This document shows positions 1 through 7,136 of a DNA stretch of 64,000 bases, piece after piece. The DNA is from Candidatus Mediterraneibacter stercoripullorum (GTDB lineage Bacteria > Bacillota > Clostridia > Lachnospirales > Lachnospiraceae). Every line of letters starts with the position of its first letter. Within the stretch, counting starts at the first letter, position 1. A program made the translations under genes and the position numbers. The notes below the pieces were generated by a model. That model was not told where the DNA came from. It saw only the letters and a list, made by a program, of their open reading frames with translations, and did no database searches. The stretch covers positions 42,767-106,766 of the forward strand of contig DXCZ01000120.1 in assembly GCA_019115765.1 (NCBI GenBank), written 5' to 3'.

Positions 1-130
1 TTCCGAACAGAGAACGACGGGGCTTCTCTTCATAATCATCGTAATAATCCTCGTCATCATAGAAATCATCATCTTCATAATCATCGTCATTTAATTTCAT
101 GATGTCCAGAAATTTATCAAACACACCCAT
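1..130 (-). CDS. sepF: Cell division protein SepF, N-terminal part (runs off the window)
   Basis: The reading frame starts at an ATG at 130 and runs leftwards off the window. The first 12 residues (MGVFDKFLDIMK) form the short amphipathic helix typical of SepF. They are followed by a very acidic Asp/Glu/Tyr-rich linker and then a basic KPRR. SepF binds membrane and FtsZ and helps align the Z-ring in gram-positives. Its partner here, yggS (ylmE), lies directly upstream in the same direction, as in the Bacillus ylm cluster. The C-terminal FtsZ-binding domain is outside the window, so the call rests on the N-terminus and the context. Confidence 0.8.
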   Translation of the reverse strand, partial: MGVFDKFLDIMKLNDDDYEDDDFYDDEDYYDDYEEKPRRSLFG

Positions 131-211
131 TTTTACACTCCTATCTTGCGCCTTCGTTTGACGCAATTATTTTATTTCATACTTTCTGTTCCGGTGTACT
201 ATGACACACTT

Positions 212-904
212 TTATATGTTATAGTTCCTGGCACCAAATATTGCTGTTCCGATGCGGACCATAGTGGCCCCCTCTTCTATCGCAACTTCGAAATCATTGG
301 TCATCCCCATTGAAAGTATGCTGACATTAACATTATCAATGTTTTTCTTCTTAATGTCAACATATAATTTTTGTAAATCTGCGAAAATTGCACGATTTTT
401 TTCTGGATTATCTACAAAAGGTGCAATTGTCATAAGTCCACAGACTGTTATATGGGGATATAGGGCAATTTTTTCTACAATTGGAATAACTTCATCTGTT
501 TTCAGACCAAATTTACTCTCTTCCTCTGCTACATTGACTTCGAGAAGGATATTTGTATGACAATTGTGCTTTTCTGCTTCCTTCTCAATTGTTTCTGCCA
601 GCCTGAGGGAATCAACAGAATGGATCAGATCGACTTTATCCACAATATACTTTACTTTATTCGTCTGAAGATGTCCGATCATATGCCAGTGAATGTCTTT
701 AGGGAGAGCTTCATATTTCTCGGTCAGTTCCTGGACTTTATTCTCTCCAAACATACGAATGCCGAGATCATAAGCATCCTGGAGTGTGCCGACAGGTTTC
801 GTCTTGCTCACCGCTATTAATGTAACCTCATCCCGACTGCGTCCGGCTCTGTCACAGGCTGCCTTGATTCTCTTTTCAACATCTTCCAACTGGTCTCTGA
901 GCAT
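212..904 (-). CDS. yggS: YggS/PLPBP family pyridoxal-phosphate homeostasis protein
   Basis: This is a 230-residue single-domain alanine-racemase-fold protein that binds PLP and buffers the cellular PLP and amino-acid pools; it is not a racemase. Family marks are LIAVSKTKP (PLP lysine), FGENKVQE, HMIGHLQTNK, and the C-terminal SMGMTNDF...GATMVRIGTAIFG phosphate-binding segment. The frame is open further upstream, but the ATG at 904 is preceded by AAGGAGGT with good spacing and matches the family's usual start and length. It sits between the HlyD-like gene and sepF, all leftward, and is probably cotranscribed from the promoter near 2431-2459. Confidence 0.95.
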   Translation of the reverse strand: MLRDQLEDVEKRIKAACDRAGRSRDEVTLIAVSKTKPVGTLQDAYDLGIRMFGENKVQELTEKYEALPKDIHWHMIGHLQTNKVKYIVDKVDLIHSVDSLRLAETIEKEAEKHNCHTNILLEVNVAEEESKFGLKTDEVIPIVEKIALYPHITVCGLMTIAPFVDNPEKNRAIFADLQKLYVDIKKKNIDNVNVSILSMGMTNDFEVAIEEGATMVRIGTAIFGARNYNI

Positions 905-950
905 ATTATAGTTACCTCCTTGAGAATAGAATACATGTATACAATTTAGA

Positions 951-2402
951 TTACTGGAATACAACTTCATCAGGATCGATCCCTTCGCCGTCCTGAACGA
1001 TATGATCGTAATTTGAGAGCCCGTAGGTATCACCTTCCTGTACGATATAATATTCATCGTTTTCACACAGAATTGATACTTTATTGAAGACTGCATAACC
1101 ACGATTTATATTATAGACTCCCTGCAGAGGTTTGGTTTCTCCAACAGTAAATGTCTCGTTGGAATCCGGCATGATCAGTGTCGTTCCTTCTTCTATTTCA
1201 TCACGGCTTAGATATACGTCTCCGTCATCTGTTGTATTATATATATTGACTGAACGGAAAACCGCGTTTCCACTTCCCTCCATTACCATTACACCCTGAG
1301 AAGAACTGTTTCCTCCTGTTGTAAGATAGGCTTCCGGGATTACATAAAAGTCTTCTTCTATAACAGAAGACTTTGGAATCTTCAGTCCATTTTCTGCTTC
1401 TAAGATCAATTCGATGCTCAGAAAACGGTCCTGAGCATATCGGATCATGGAATTGTCAAAATCAAGGCAACCATAGTACTTACCATCTCTCTCAATAATT
1501 GAAAAAGATGCGCGAAGAGTCTCCCTGTCTTTTTCAATCCTCACTTGTATAGTGCTGATCTCTCTATCTGTCAGCTCCTGAGCCGTCGAGTCATCCAAAG
1601 GAACGATCACGGACCAGTCTTCGCTTGTGATAAGCCTGTAGGCCGGATCTCCGGCACTGAGTTCCGACTGGTCGTTCAGTGTTGTACTTTCATAAACAGT
1701 TCTGTCAAAACTTTCTTCATTGAACGTATCCTTTGTAAGTGATTCATAGCCATCGTAAGAGAAAGCAACAATGCCATCCTGGGTTGTCTTGTATGATGTG
1801 ACATTTTGTCCGCTGGCATTGATCACTGCGTCGAGCTGGGAAGTTCTTGTTTCACTATAGGCATTCTGCAGAGCTTCCGTAATTTCATTCTTCAGAGAAT
1901 AGACAGATGAAAAATCTGTAGAATGATATACCTCATTAAAACTCTGAAGCTGACCTGCTATCGTAGTCTGTACTTCCGCATTCAGTGCCTCGCTGGTACT
2001 ATTATCTTCTGAAGCAGAAGTGCTTTGTGTATCGAGTGTCTCGGCAGATAATGCATATATGTTGCTCCCCGCCTTGACTTTCGTATTCTCGTTCTGGTAA
2101 TAGCTTACATAACCGTTCCCTTCTGCAGGAACTGTAATCTCCTCTCTGAGAACTAGTCCTGTGTAAGAATCATCTCTTACGATGCTTCCCTCTCTCACCT
2201 CATAAACTGAAATCTGATCATCTGTCAAATACATGATAACTGTCACGATAAGATAAATGAAAACAACTGCAAACAGAAGAATTCCAAGGTTCAGTTCACG
2301 GATGTTTCTATATTTTTTAATACTGACTGATTTCTGCTTTTCTTTTATTCTTTTTGTCAAAGTTTCTGCACGACCTCCCTGAAAGAATATTTTAAGCGTC
2401 AT
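951..2402 (-). CDS. HlyD-like membrane-anchored protein of the sepF cluster
   Basis: Up to 483 residues. A basic cytoplasmic tail is followed by one membrane segment (roughly residues 38-60) and a long extracytoplasmic part. This part resembles HlyD/RND adaptor proteins: a lipoyl-like half (VPAEGNGYVSYYQNENTKVKAG), a Ser/Thr/Gln-rich helical middle and a beta-barrel-like end. No transporter partner is adjacent, so it may be a structural wall or division factor rather than an exporter subunit; the role is unknown. The ATG at 2402 has no ribosome binding site. A TTG at 2360 follows AGGGAGGT at a longish distance and gives a tail more like relatives, so the true start may be 2360. Confidence 0.75.
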   Translation of the reverse strand: MTLKIFFQGGRAETLTKRIKEKQKSVSIKKYRNIRELNLGILLFAVVFIYLIVTVIMYLTDDQISVYEVREGSIVRDDSYTGLVLREEITVPAEGNGYVSYYQNENTKVKAGSNIYALSAETLDTQSTSASEDNSTSEALNAEVQTTIAGQLQSFNEVYHSTDFSSVYSLKNEITEALQNAYSETRTSQLDAVINASGQNVTSYKTTQDGIVAFSYDGYESLTKDTFNEESFDRTVYESTTLNDQSELSAGDPAYRLITSEDWSVIVPLDDSTAQELTDREISTIQVRIEKDRETLRASFSIIERDGKYYGCLDFDNSMIRYAQDRFLSIELILEAENGLKIPKSSVIEEDFYVIPEAYLTTGGNSSSQGVMVMEGSGNAVFRSVNIYNTTDDGDVYLSRDEIEEGTTLIMPDSNETFTVGETKPLQGVYNINRGYAVFNKVSILCENDEYYIVQEGDTYGLSNYDHIVQDGEGIDPDEVVFQ

Positions 2403-2430
2403 TTTCTAACTGAATCTTTATAACTTAAAC

Positions 2431-2459
2431 AGTATAACATTTTTTGATGTATATTTCCA
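2431..2459 (-). promoter_or_regulatory. Promoter of the HlyD-like/yggS/sepF unit
   Basis: Read leftwards, TGGAAA (2454-2459) and TATACT (2431-2436) are separated by 17 bases. A TGT just before the -10 makes an extended -10 element. It lies 30 bases before the ATG at 2402 and is the only promoter-like sequence between this unit and the divergent DUF378 gene. Confidence 0.55.
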
Positions 2460-2508
2460 GTTTTTACGGAAATAATAAAACTATTGACATGGAAAAGGAG
2501 GAAATAAC

Positions 2509-2715
2509 ATGAAGTGGTTTGATAATACTGCTTTGACAATTGTCATTATTGGTGCGATCAACTGGCTGCTGATCGGAATTTTCCGCTTCGACCTGGTCGC
2601 CTTTCTCTTTGGAGACCTGAGCTGGCTGTCCAGAATTGTATATACAGTGGTCGGGCTCTGCGGTCTCTATCTGATCAGTCTGTATGGAAGGATCAGAGGA
2701 ATGTCAGAATCATAA
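2509..2715 (+). CDS. DUF378 family small membrane protein
   Basis: A 68-residue protein with two membrane segments (residues about 8-30 and 40-62) and the DUF378 pattern NTALTIVIIGAINWLLIG...FRFDLVAFLFG. The ATG is preceded by AAAAGGAGG at ideal spacing. It is the only rightward gene in the first 30 kb and stands alone, divergent from the HlyD-like gene and convergent with the carboxypeptidase gene. The function of DUF378 is not known. Confidence 0.88.
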   Translation: MKWFDNTALTIVIIGAINWLLIGIFRFDLVAFLFGDLSWLSRIVYTVVGLCGLYLISLYGRIRGMSES

Positions 2716-2732
2716 AATACGGTACGTTAAAG

Positions 2733-2777
2733 AGGCCTTTCACTTTTCCGGAAATATTCCGGATCAGTGAAAGGCCT
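2733..2777. terminator. Two-tier hairpin between convergent genes
   Basis: A 12-base perfect inverted repeat (AGGCCTTTCACT at 2733-2744 with AGTGAAAGGCCT at 2766-2777) encloses a second dyad, CCGGAATATTCCGG. It lies between the stops of the convergent DUF378 and carboxypeptidase genes, so it can serve both directions. No long T run follows, which lowers confidence in intrinsic termination. Confidence 0.65.
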
Positions 2778-2810
2778 ATCAGTTCATCTTATATATTCTC
2801 ATAATTAAGA

Positions 2811-3878
2811 TTAGGATGCGGGTGCCGCGTTTATTCCGGCGGAAAACAGCCGGTTCATGTCTTCGTAGAGAATATTTCTGCTCTCTGCTCCCATGATAAC
2901 AGAGATATACGGATTATTATCTGCATCTTCAACGTATAGGATCACGCAGTTCCCGGCGAGACTTGTAGTACCGGTCTTTCCTCCAAATACATGTACTCCG
3001 TCCGGAGCCTGTACCTGACCGGAGGAATAGAAATTAGAAGCCGGCCAGTTATCCTGCCTGACTGTACCATCAGATCCGGTGATATCCGCTGTATAAGATT
3101 CCATGGAGATGACCTCCATAAAACGCTCATCCTGGATAGCTGCATGAAATATGAGGTACAGGTCATACGCTGTTGTATAATGGTTTTCATTATGGAGCCC
3201 GTGAGGATTTACAAAATGTGTTCCAGTAGCTCCAAGCTGCTGTGCTTCTGTGTTCATTAGTTCCACAAAAGCTTCCTCGCTTCCGGATATATGCTCGGCA
3301 ATCGCTGTACCGCAATCGTTACCGGAATGGAGAAGAAGTCCGCAGACAAGTGCGTAAAGGGAAAGCTGATCTCCGGGACGGAGATTGCAGACTGACTCAT
3401 CCCATGCAAAATCAGTTGCGTGCTCGCTGACTGTAACTACATCATTCATATTTCCATATTTGAAAGCAAGGTAAGCTGTCATAACCTTTGTCGTACTTGC
3501 AGGATAAAGCCGCTCAAAAAGATGATATCCATATAATACAGCATTATCTGTCAGATCAAACAGTCCTGCGCCGTGAACAGTAGTATCGTCCGTAAAACCA
3601 TCCAGCGCTACATCTTCTGTTGTGACACAGAGGTCACTGGAAAGAAAATCTCCCTGGTAAAGACTGGTATTATATGCAGTTCTTTCATACGCTGTAACAG
3701 GATCCCCGGCAAGTACACTGGAAACAAATAATACGCCCGCGGTTCCGCCACCGAGTAGGATTACAAGACAGATCAGCATTGCGGCTATACGTTTCTGTCT
3801 TCTCTGTCGTCTTCTCCTGTTCCTGTTTCTCCTGTTCCGGTTGACATTCCGGCTACTTGTACATTTCACGCCAGTCAA
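2811..3878 (-). CDS. D-alanyl-D-alanine carboxypeptidase (peptidase S11)
   Basis: A penicillin-binding carboxypeptidase that trims the terminal D-Ala of peptidoglycan pentapeptides outside the membrane. All three active-site motifs are visible: STTK (about residues 128-131), SGN (185-187) and KTGTTS (about 300). The N-terminus is an unusual arginine-rich cytoplasmic stretch (residues 13-30) before a single membrane anchor (31-55). There is no clear lipobox or C-terminal amphipathic anchor. The frame begins at a TTG at 3878 inside the end of mgsA; a GTG at 3869 is also possible, and ribosome binding sites are poor for both, suggesting translational coupling. It is the last gene of the rod-shape operon. 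Confidence 0.9.
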   Translation of the reverse strand: MTGVKCTSSRNVNRNRRNRNRRRRQRRQKRIAAMLICLVILLGGGTAGVLFVSSVLAGDPVTAYERTAYNTSLYQGDFLSSDLCVTTEDVALDGFTDDTTVHGAGLFDLTDNAVLYGYHLFERLYPASTTKVMTAYLAFKYGNMNDVVTVSEHATDFAWDESVCNLRPGDQLSLYALVCGLLLHSGNDCGTAIAEHISGSEEAFVELMNTEAQQLGATGTHFVNPHGLHNENHYTTAYDLYLIFHAAIQDERFMEVISMESYTADITGSDGTVRQDNWPASNFYSSGQVQAPDGVHVFGGKTGTTSLAGNCVILYVEDADNNPYISVIMGAESRNILYEDMNRLFSAGINAAPAS

Positions 3879-4248
3879 GATCTCCTCTGTCCAATGCCAG
3901 GATCAGCGCTTCCGCGGTGGCGATGTTCGTGGCGATCGGAATATTATACATATCGCAAAGCTTTACGATATCATTGACGCTTGGCTCATGAGGCTTCGGA
4001 GCCAGAGGATCTCTGAAAAAGATCAGAAGATCAATCTGATTATGCTCGATCTGGGATCCGAGCTGCTGCATTCCGCCCAGATGACCGGCAAGAAATTTGT
4101 GAATACTTAAATTTGTCACATTCTCAACAAGCAGTCCGGTTGTCCCTGTTGCATAGAGCTCGTGTTTGCTCAGAATGCCGCGATAGGCGATGCAGAAATT
4201 CTGCATCAGTTTCTTTTTCGCATCATGTGCTACTAATCCGATATTCAT
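3853..4248 (-). CDS. mgsA: Methylglyoxal synthase-like protein, catalytic Asp replaced
   Basis: A 131-residue protein aligned over its whole length with methylglyoxal synthase, which turns dihydroxyacetone phosphate into methylglyoxal. Conserved parts are LVAHDAKK, YATGTTG, FFRDPL, PHEP and IPIATNIATAE. The catalytic Asp of the GGDQQ motif (Asp71 in E. coli) is Met here (GGMQQ), and Asp101 (HDPD/HEPD) is Ser (HEPS). His98 is kept. Activity is therefore doubtful; it may be a phosphate-binding regulator. The ATG at 4248 has AAGGAGAG upstream and matches relatives; the longer frame overlaps rodA. It lies between rodA and the carboxypeptidase gene in the rod-shape operon. Confidence 0.85.
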   Translation of the reverse strand: MNIGLVAHDAKKKLMQNFCIAYRGILSKHELYATGTTGLLVENVTNLSIHKFLAGHLGGMQQLGSQIEHNQIDLLIFFRDPLAPKPHEPSVNDIVKLCDMYNIPIATNIATAEALILALDRGDLDWREMYK

Positions 4249-4264
4249 AACCGTTACTCTCTCC

Positions 4265-5401
4265 TTACTGATATTTTTTAGGCTGTAAGCCGACATTCAG
4301 CACAAAACCGATCCCCATATAAAAGCAGACAACGGAAGTCAGTCCATAGCTTACAAATGGAAGGGAAATTCCTGTGTTGGGAAGAATCAGGGTCGCCACA
4401 CCGATATTGATAAAACTCTGTATCCCTATCAGTGCGGCTACACCGCCGCAGATGATTCGCCCTCCAGTGTCTTTCGCCTTCAAGCCGACCAGTATGCAAT
4501 CTATCACTATTAATAATATCAAAAATATAACGACACAACAACCCACAAATCCTAATTCTTCTCCAATGATGGCGAAAATAAAATCTGTCTGGGCCTCTGA
4601 AAGATAGTTGCTGTTCTTTACCGATGTGGGATCGTCGTTGTCATAGCCTTTTCCAGACAGCTCTCCGGATCCGATCGCACTCAGTGAATTCAGCTGCTGA
4701 AAGGACTCCGTTGTCGCGTATTCCTCCGGATCCAGCCAGGCCAGGATCCTGTCCTGCTGATAGTCTCTCAGGAATGGCTGGTTGGGCTGGACAGCGATGA
4801 CAAGGAAGAGGACCGCCGCCGGTATGGTGATAGCTAGGACTGTGCCTACGACTTTGTTACTCAGTCCCGCCAGATAGAGCAGGACGCAGAACAGAGCAGC
4901 TATACACAGCGTTGTAGACAGGTTCGGCTGCTGCACGATCAGAATCAGGGAAGGCAGGATCAACGCGATGGCCTGGATGATCGTCTTCGGTTCTTTCATT
5001 TTGTTTTCCCTGTCCATGAAAAATCTTGCAAAAAACAGGATCATCAGTATTTTGGTCAGGTCAGATGGCTGGAACTGGGTAAATCCCAGGTTCAGCCATC
5101 TCCTTGCCCCATGTGACTCCCATCCCAGCGGAGTGAAAGGAACCGCAAGGAGCAGGATAAGATTCAGGATGTAGAGAGGCCAGTAAAAATTGAGAACCCA
5201 CTTGTAATCGATCAGTGATATGACGACCATAGCGACAACACCGAGGCCGACTCCCATGATCTGACGGCTTGTCAGATCGGGACTGGCGCTTTTCACCATG
5301 AAGATTCCGATCACCGAAAGTACAAGGACCAGAGCAATCAGGCTGAATCTGTAATTTTTAATACTGTAGTTTTGCTTCAATTTTTTTAAAATGAACTTCA
5401 A
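4265..5401 (-). CDS. rodA: Rod shape-determining peptidoglycan polymerase RodA (SEDS family)
   Basis: A 378-residue multi-pass membrane protein of the FtsW/RodA/SpoVE family, which polymerises lipid II with its partner PBP2. About ten hydrophobic segments are visible. Family marks are the GARRWLNLGFTQFQPSDLTK loop, the QPNLST segment, the long extracellular loop with QQLNSLSAIGSGELSGKG, and the C-terminal LPNTGISLPFVSYG. It overlaps the end of minE by four bases. The presence of mreBCD and a PBP2 gene upstream in the same operon supports RodA rather than FtsW. Confidence 0.95.
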   Translation of the reverse strand: MKFILKKLKQNYSIKNYRFSLIALVLVLSVIGIFMVKSASPDLTSRQIMGVGLGVVAMVVISLIDYKWVLNFYWPLYILNLILLLAVPFTPLGWESHGARRWLNLGFTQFQPSDLTKILMILFFARFFMDRENKMKEPKTIIQAIALILPSLILIVQQPNLSTTLCIAALFCVLLYLAGLSNKVVGTVLAITIPAAVLFLVIAVQPNQPFLRDYQQDRILAWLDPEEYATTESFQQLNSLSAIGSGELSGKGYDNDDPTSVKNSNYLSEAQTDFIFAIIGEELGFVGCCVVIFLILLIVIDCILVGLKAKDTGGRIICGGVAALIGIQSFINIGVATLILPNTGISLPFVSYGLTSVVCFYMGIGFVLNVGLQPKKYQ

Positions 5402-5607
5402 TTGCTTTCTCCTGTATATTTTATATGTATATCATTACGTGTTATCTCAATGTCGAAATTCTCCGGCTTTACTTCAATGTATTTTGATACTGTATTGTAC
5501 AGATCTTGGGTAAGTCTGTCGGCGGTATCAGGAGCGCATTGAATTCGGTCAGAGACAAGCAGTGTTTTAAGCCGTTCTTTTGCTATGGGTACAGAAGGTA
5601 CTCGCAT
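5398..5607 (-). CDS. minE: Short MinE, cell-division topological specificity factor
   Basis: A 69-residue MinE. The MinD-binding stretch (IAKERLKTLLVSDR) and the dimerising beta-sheet half (KYIEVKPENFDIEITRNDIHIKY) are recognisable. The start is fixed by GGAGGG seven bases before the ATG and by the minD stop just upstream. Only seven residues (MRVPSVP) precede the IAKERL block, where E. coli MinE has an amphipathic membrane-targeting helix. MinE stimulates the MinD ATPase and drives pole-to-pole oscillation; membrane binding may be weak here. It lies between minD and rodA. Confidence 0.92.
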   Translation of the reverse strand: MRVPSVPIAKERLKTLLVSDRIQCAPDTADRLTQDLYNTVSKYIEVKPENFDIEITRNDIHIKYTGESN

Positions 5608-5619
5608 GGCTTATCCCTC

Positions 5620-6411
5620 CTAACTCCGATGAAAGATGCCGGATATCTTCTCGAACAGACCTTCTGGTCTGGAAAAATCCTTTATGGGAATTTCTTCCCC
5701 CAGTAATCTCCGGCAGATCCGCTCGTACGCACTGCCCGCCAGACAGTCATCTCCTACTACCGGCTCCCCCTGATTTGTAGCGATAACAACATGCTCATCA
5801 TCAGGTATGACACCGAGCAGATCAACAGCAAGGATTTCAGTCACATCATCGACAGACATCATATCTCCTCTGCGGACCATATCGATCCGGATCCGATTGA
5901 TCAGAAGATTATTTCTCCGGATTCCGGACGCTTCAAGAAGACCGATGATGCGGTCAGCGTCACGGATAGCGGAAACTTCAGGAGTCGTAACTACAAGAGC
6001 CCTGTCGGCACCTGCAATCGCATTCTGAAATCCCTGTTCAATTCCGGCGGGACAGTCCAGCAGGATATAGTCAAAATCATCTCTCAGATCATCCACAAGT
6101 TTCTTCATCTGTTCCGGAGAGACGCTGGTCTTGTCCCTTGCCTGTGCGGAAGGGAGAAGATACAGATCGTCAAATCTTTTATCACGGATGAGCGCCTGTT
6201 TCAGGCGGCATTTTCCTTCAATGACATCAACGAGATTATAAACAATCCTGTTTTCAAGTCCCATGACTACATCCAGATTCCGTAATCCAAGATCTGTATC
6301 GATCACAATTACTTTCTTACCAAGTTTCGAGAGGCCGATTCCGATGTTTGCTGTCGTTGTCGTTTTTCCGACACCGCCTTTTCCTGATGTAATGACAATC
6401 ACTTCGCCCAT
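5620..6411 (-). CDS. minD: Septum site-determining ATPase MinD
   Basis: A 263-residue ParA/MinD ATPase with the deviant Walker A motif SGKGGVGKTTTT at residues 8-19, Walker B-like YILLDCPAGIE, and the LRNLDVVMGLENR stretch. The C-terminal membrane helix (EGLFEKISGIFHRS) is present, so membrane binding is expected. The ATG at 6411 has GGAGGATAAAC in front; the longer open frame reaches into minC and is not real. MinD recruits MinC to block FtsZ at the poles and is displaced by MinE. Confidence 0.96.
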   Translation of the reverse strand: MGEVIVITSGKGGVGKTTTTANIGIGLSKLGKKVIVIDTDLGLRNLDVVMGLENRIVYNLVDVIEGKCRLKQALIRDKRFDDLYLLPSAQARDKTSVSPEQMKKLVDDLRDDFDYILLDCPAGIEQGFQNAIAGADRALVVTTPEVSAIRDADRIIGLLEASGIRRNNLLINRIRIDMVRRGDMMSVDDVTEILAVDLLGVIPDDEHVVIATNQGEPVVGDDCLAGSAYERICRRLLGEEIPIKDFSRPEGLFEKISGIFHRS

Positions 6412-6442
6412 AATGTTTATCCTCCTACATTTTTTCCGGCGT

Positions 6443-7087
6443 TCAGTCCACAAGGGGGTCCAGATAGATCCGTCTTCCATCTACTGCAGCAATCTTGGGA
6501 CCGTTAATATTCAGACTTTCCTGATAGATAATCTGGCGTTTTGCCTCAATGTCACCGATGCAGAGTTTCTTAGGCTGCATGGACAGAGCAACGATATATG
6601 CCGAACGGTCATCCGGTGCACCTGCATGCACAGAACCATAAAGAGCTCCGACAATAACTATATTCCCTTTTGCAATAACTTTTGCTCCAGGCTCCACATC
6701 CCCGAGAATAATAATACTGCTTTCTGATTCGAGAATGTGTCTCCTTCCGAGGGTTCCACGGTAAAACTGACCTTCTCTTTTCTGTATATTTGTAAGAGTC
6801 TGCTCTACAGCACTTTTGTACATTAATTCATTTTTAACATCTTTTTCAACGATACATACAACGTCAAGCTCTGTATTTTCGTTGATAATCCCAAGAATCT
6901 TTTCCTCTTCTGACCTGCTGAGAGAGCGGCCGCTGAAGCTGACCGCCATCCTTGCATCTTTGAAAAATCGAGAGGAATCTCTGAATTTGGAAGTAAGTAC
7001 TTCGCACAGGACATCAAAAGGCGCTTCTGCGCTTAACTGGATATCCATGCCGTATCTGCTGCTTCTGATTGTTACAAGCCTTTCCAC
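6443..7087 (-). CDS. minC: Septum site-determining protein MinC
   Basis: A 214-residue MinC. The N-terminal half (about 1-100) is the FtsZ-inhibiting domain. The C-terminal half (about 105-210) is the right-handed beta-helix, with the rungs GTLGRRHILESESSIIILGD, GAKVIAKGNIVIVGALYGSVHAG and the SYIVAL/MQPKKLCIG dimer-MinD face (AYIVALSMQPKKL). The start is a GTG at 7087 with GGAG a short way upstream; a nearby ATG is out of frame. It is followed by minD with a 31-base gap in the same operon. Confidence 0.94.
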   Translation of the reverse strand: MERLVTIRSSRYGMDIQLSAEAPFDVLCEVLTSKFRDSSRFFKDARMAVSFSGRSLSRSEEEKILGIINENTELDVVCIVEKDVKNELMYKSAVEQTLTNIQKREGQFYRGTLGRRHILESESSIIILGDVEPGAKVIAKGNIVIVGALYGSVHAGAPDDRSAYIVALSMQPKKLCIGDIEAKRQIIYQESLNINGPKIAAVDGRRIYLDPLVD

Positions 7088-7136
7088 CCTTCATCACTCC
7101 ATCCTTTTATCCGTACAGCTGGTGTGTACCGGAATG

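Noticed and set aside
2484..2489. TTGACA upstream of the DUF378 gene
   Set aside because: It is only 20 bases before the ATG and overlaps the ribosome binding site region; there is no room for a -10.
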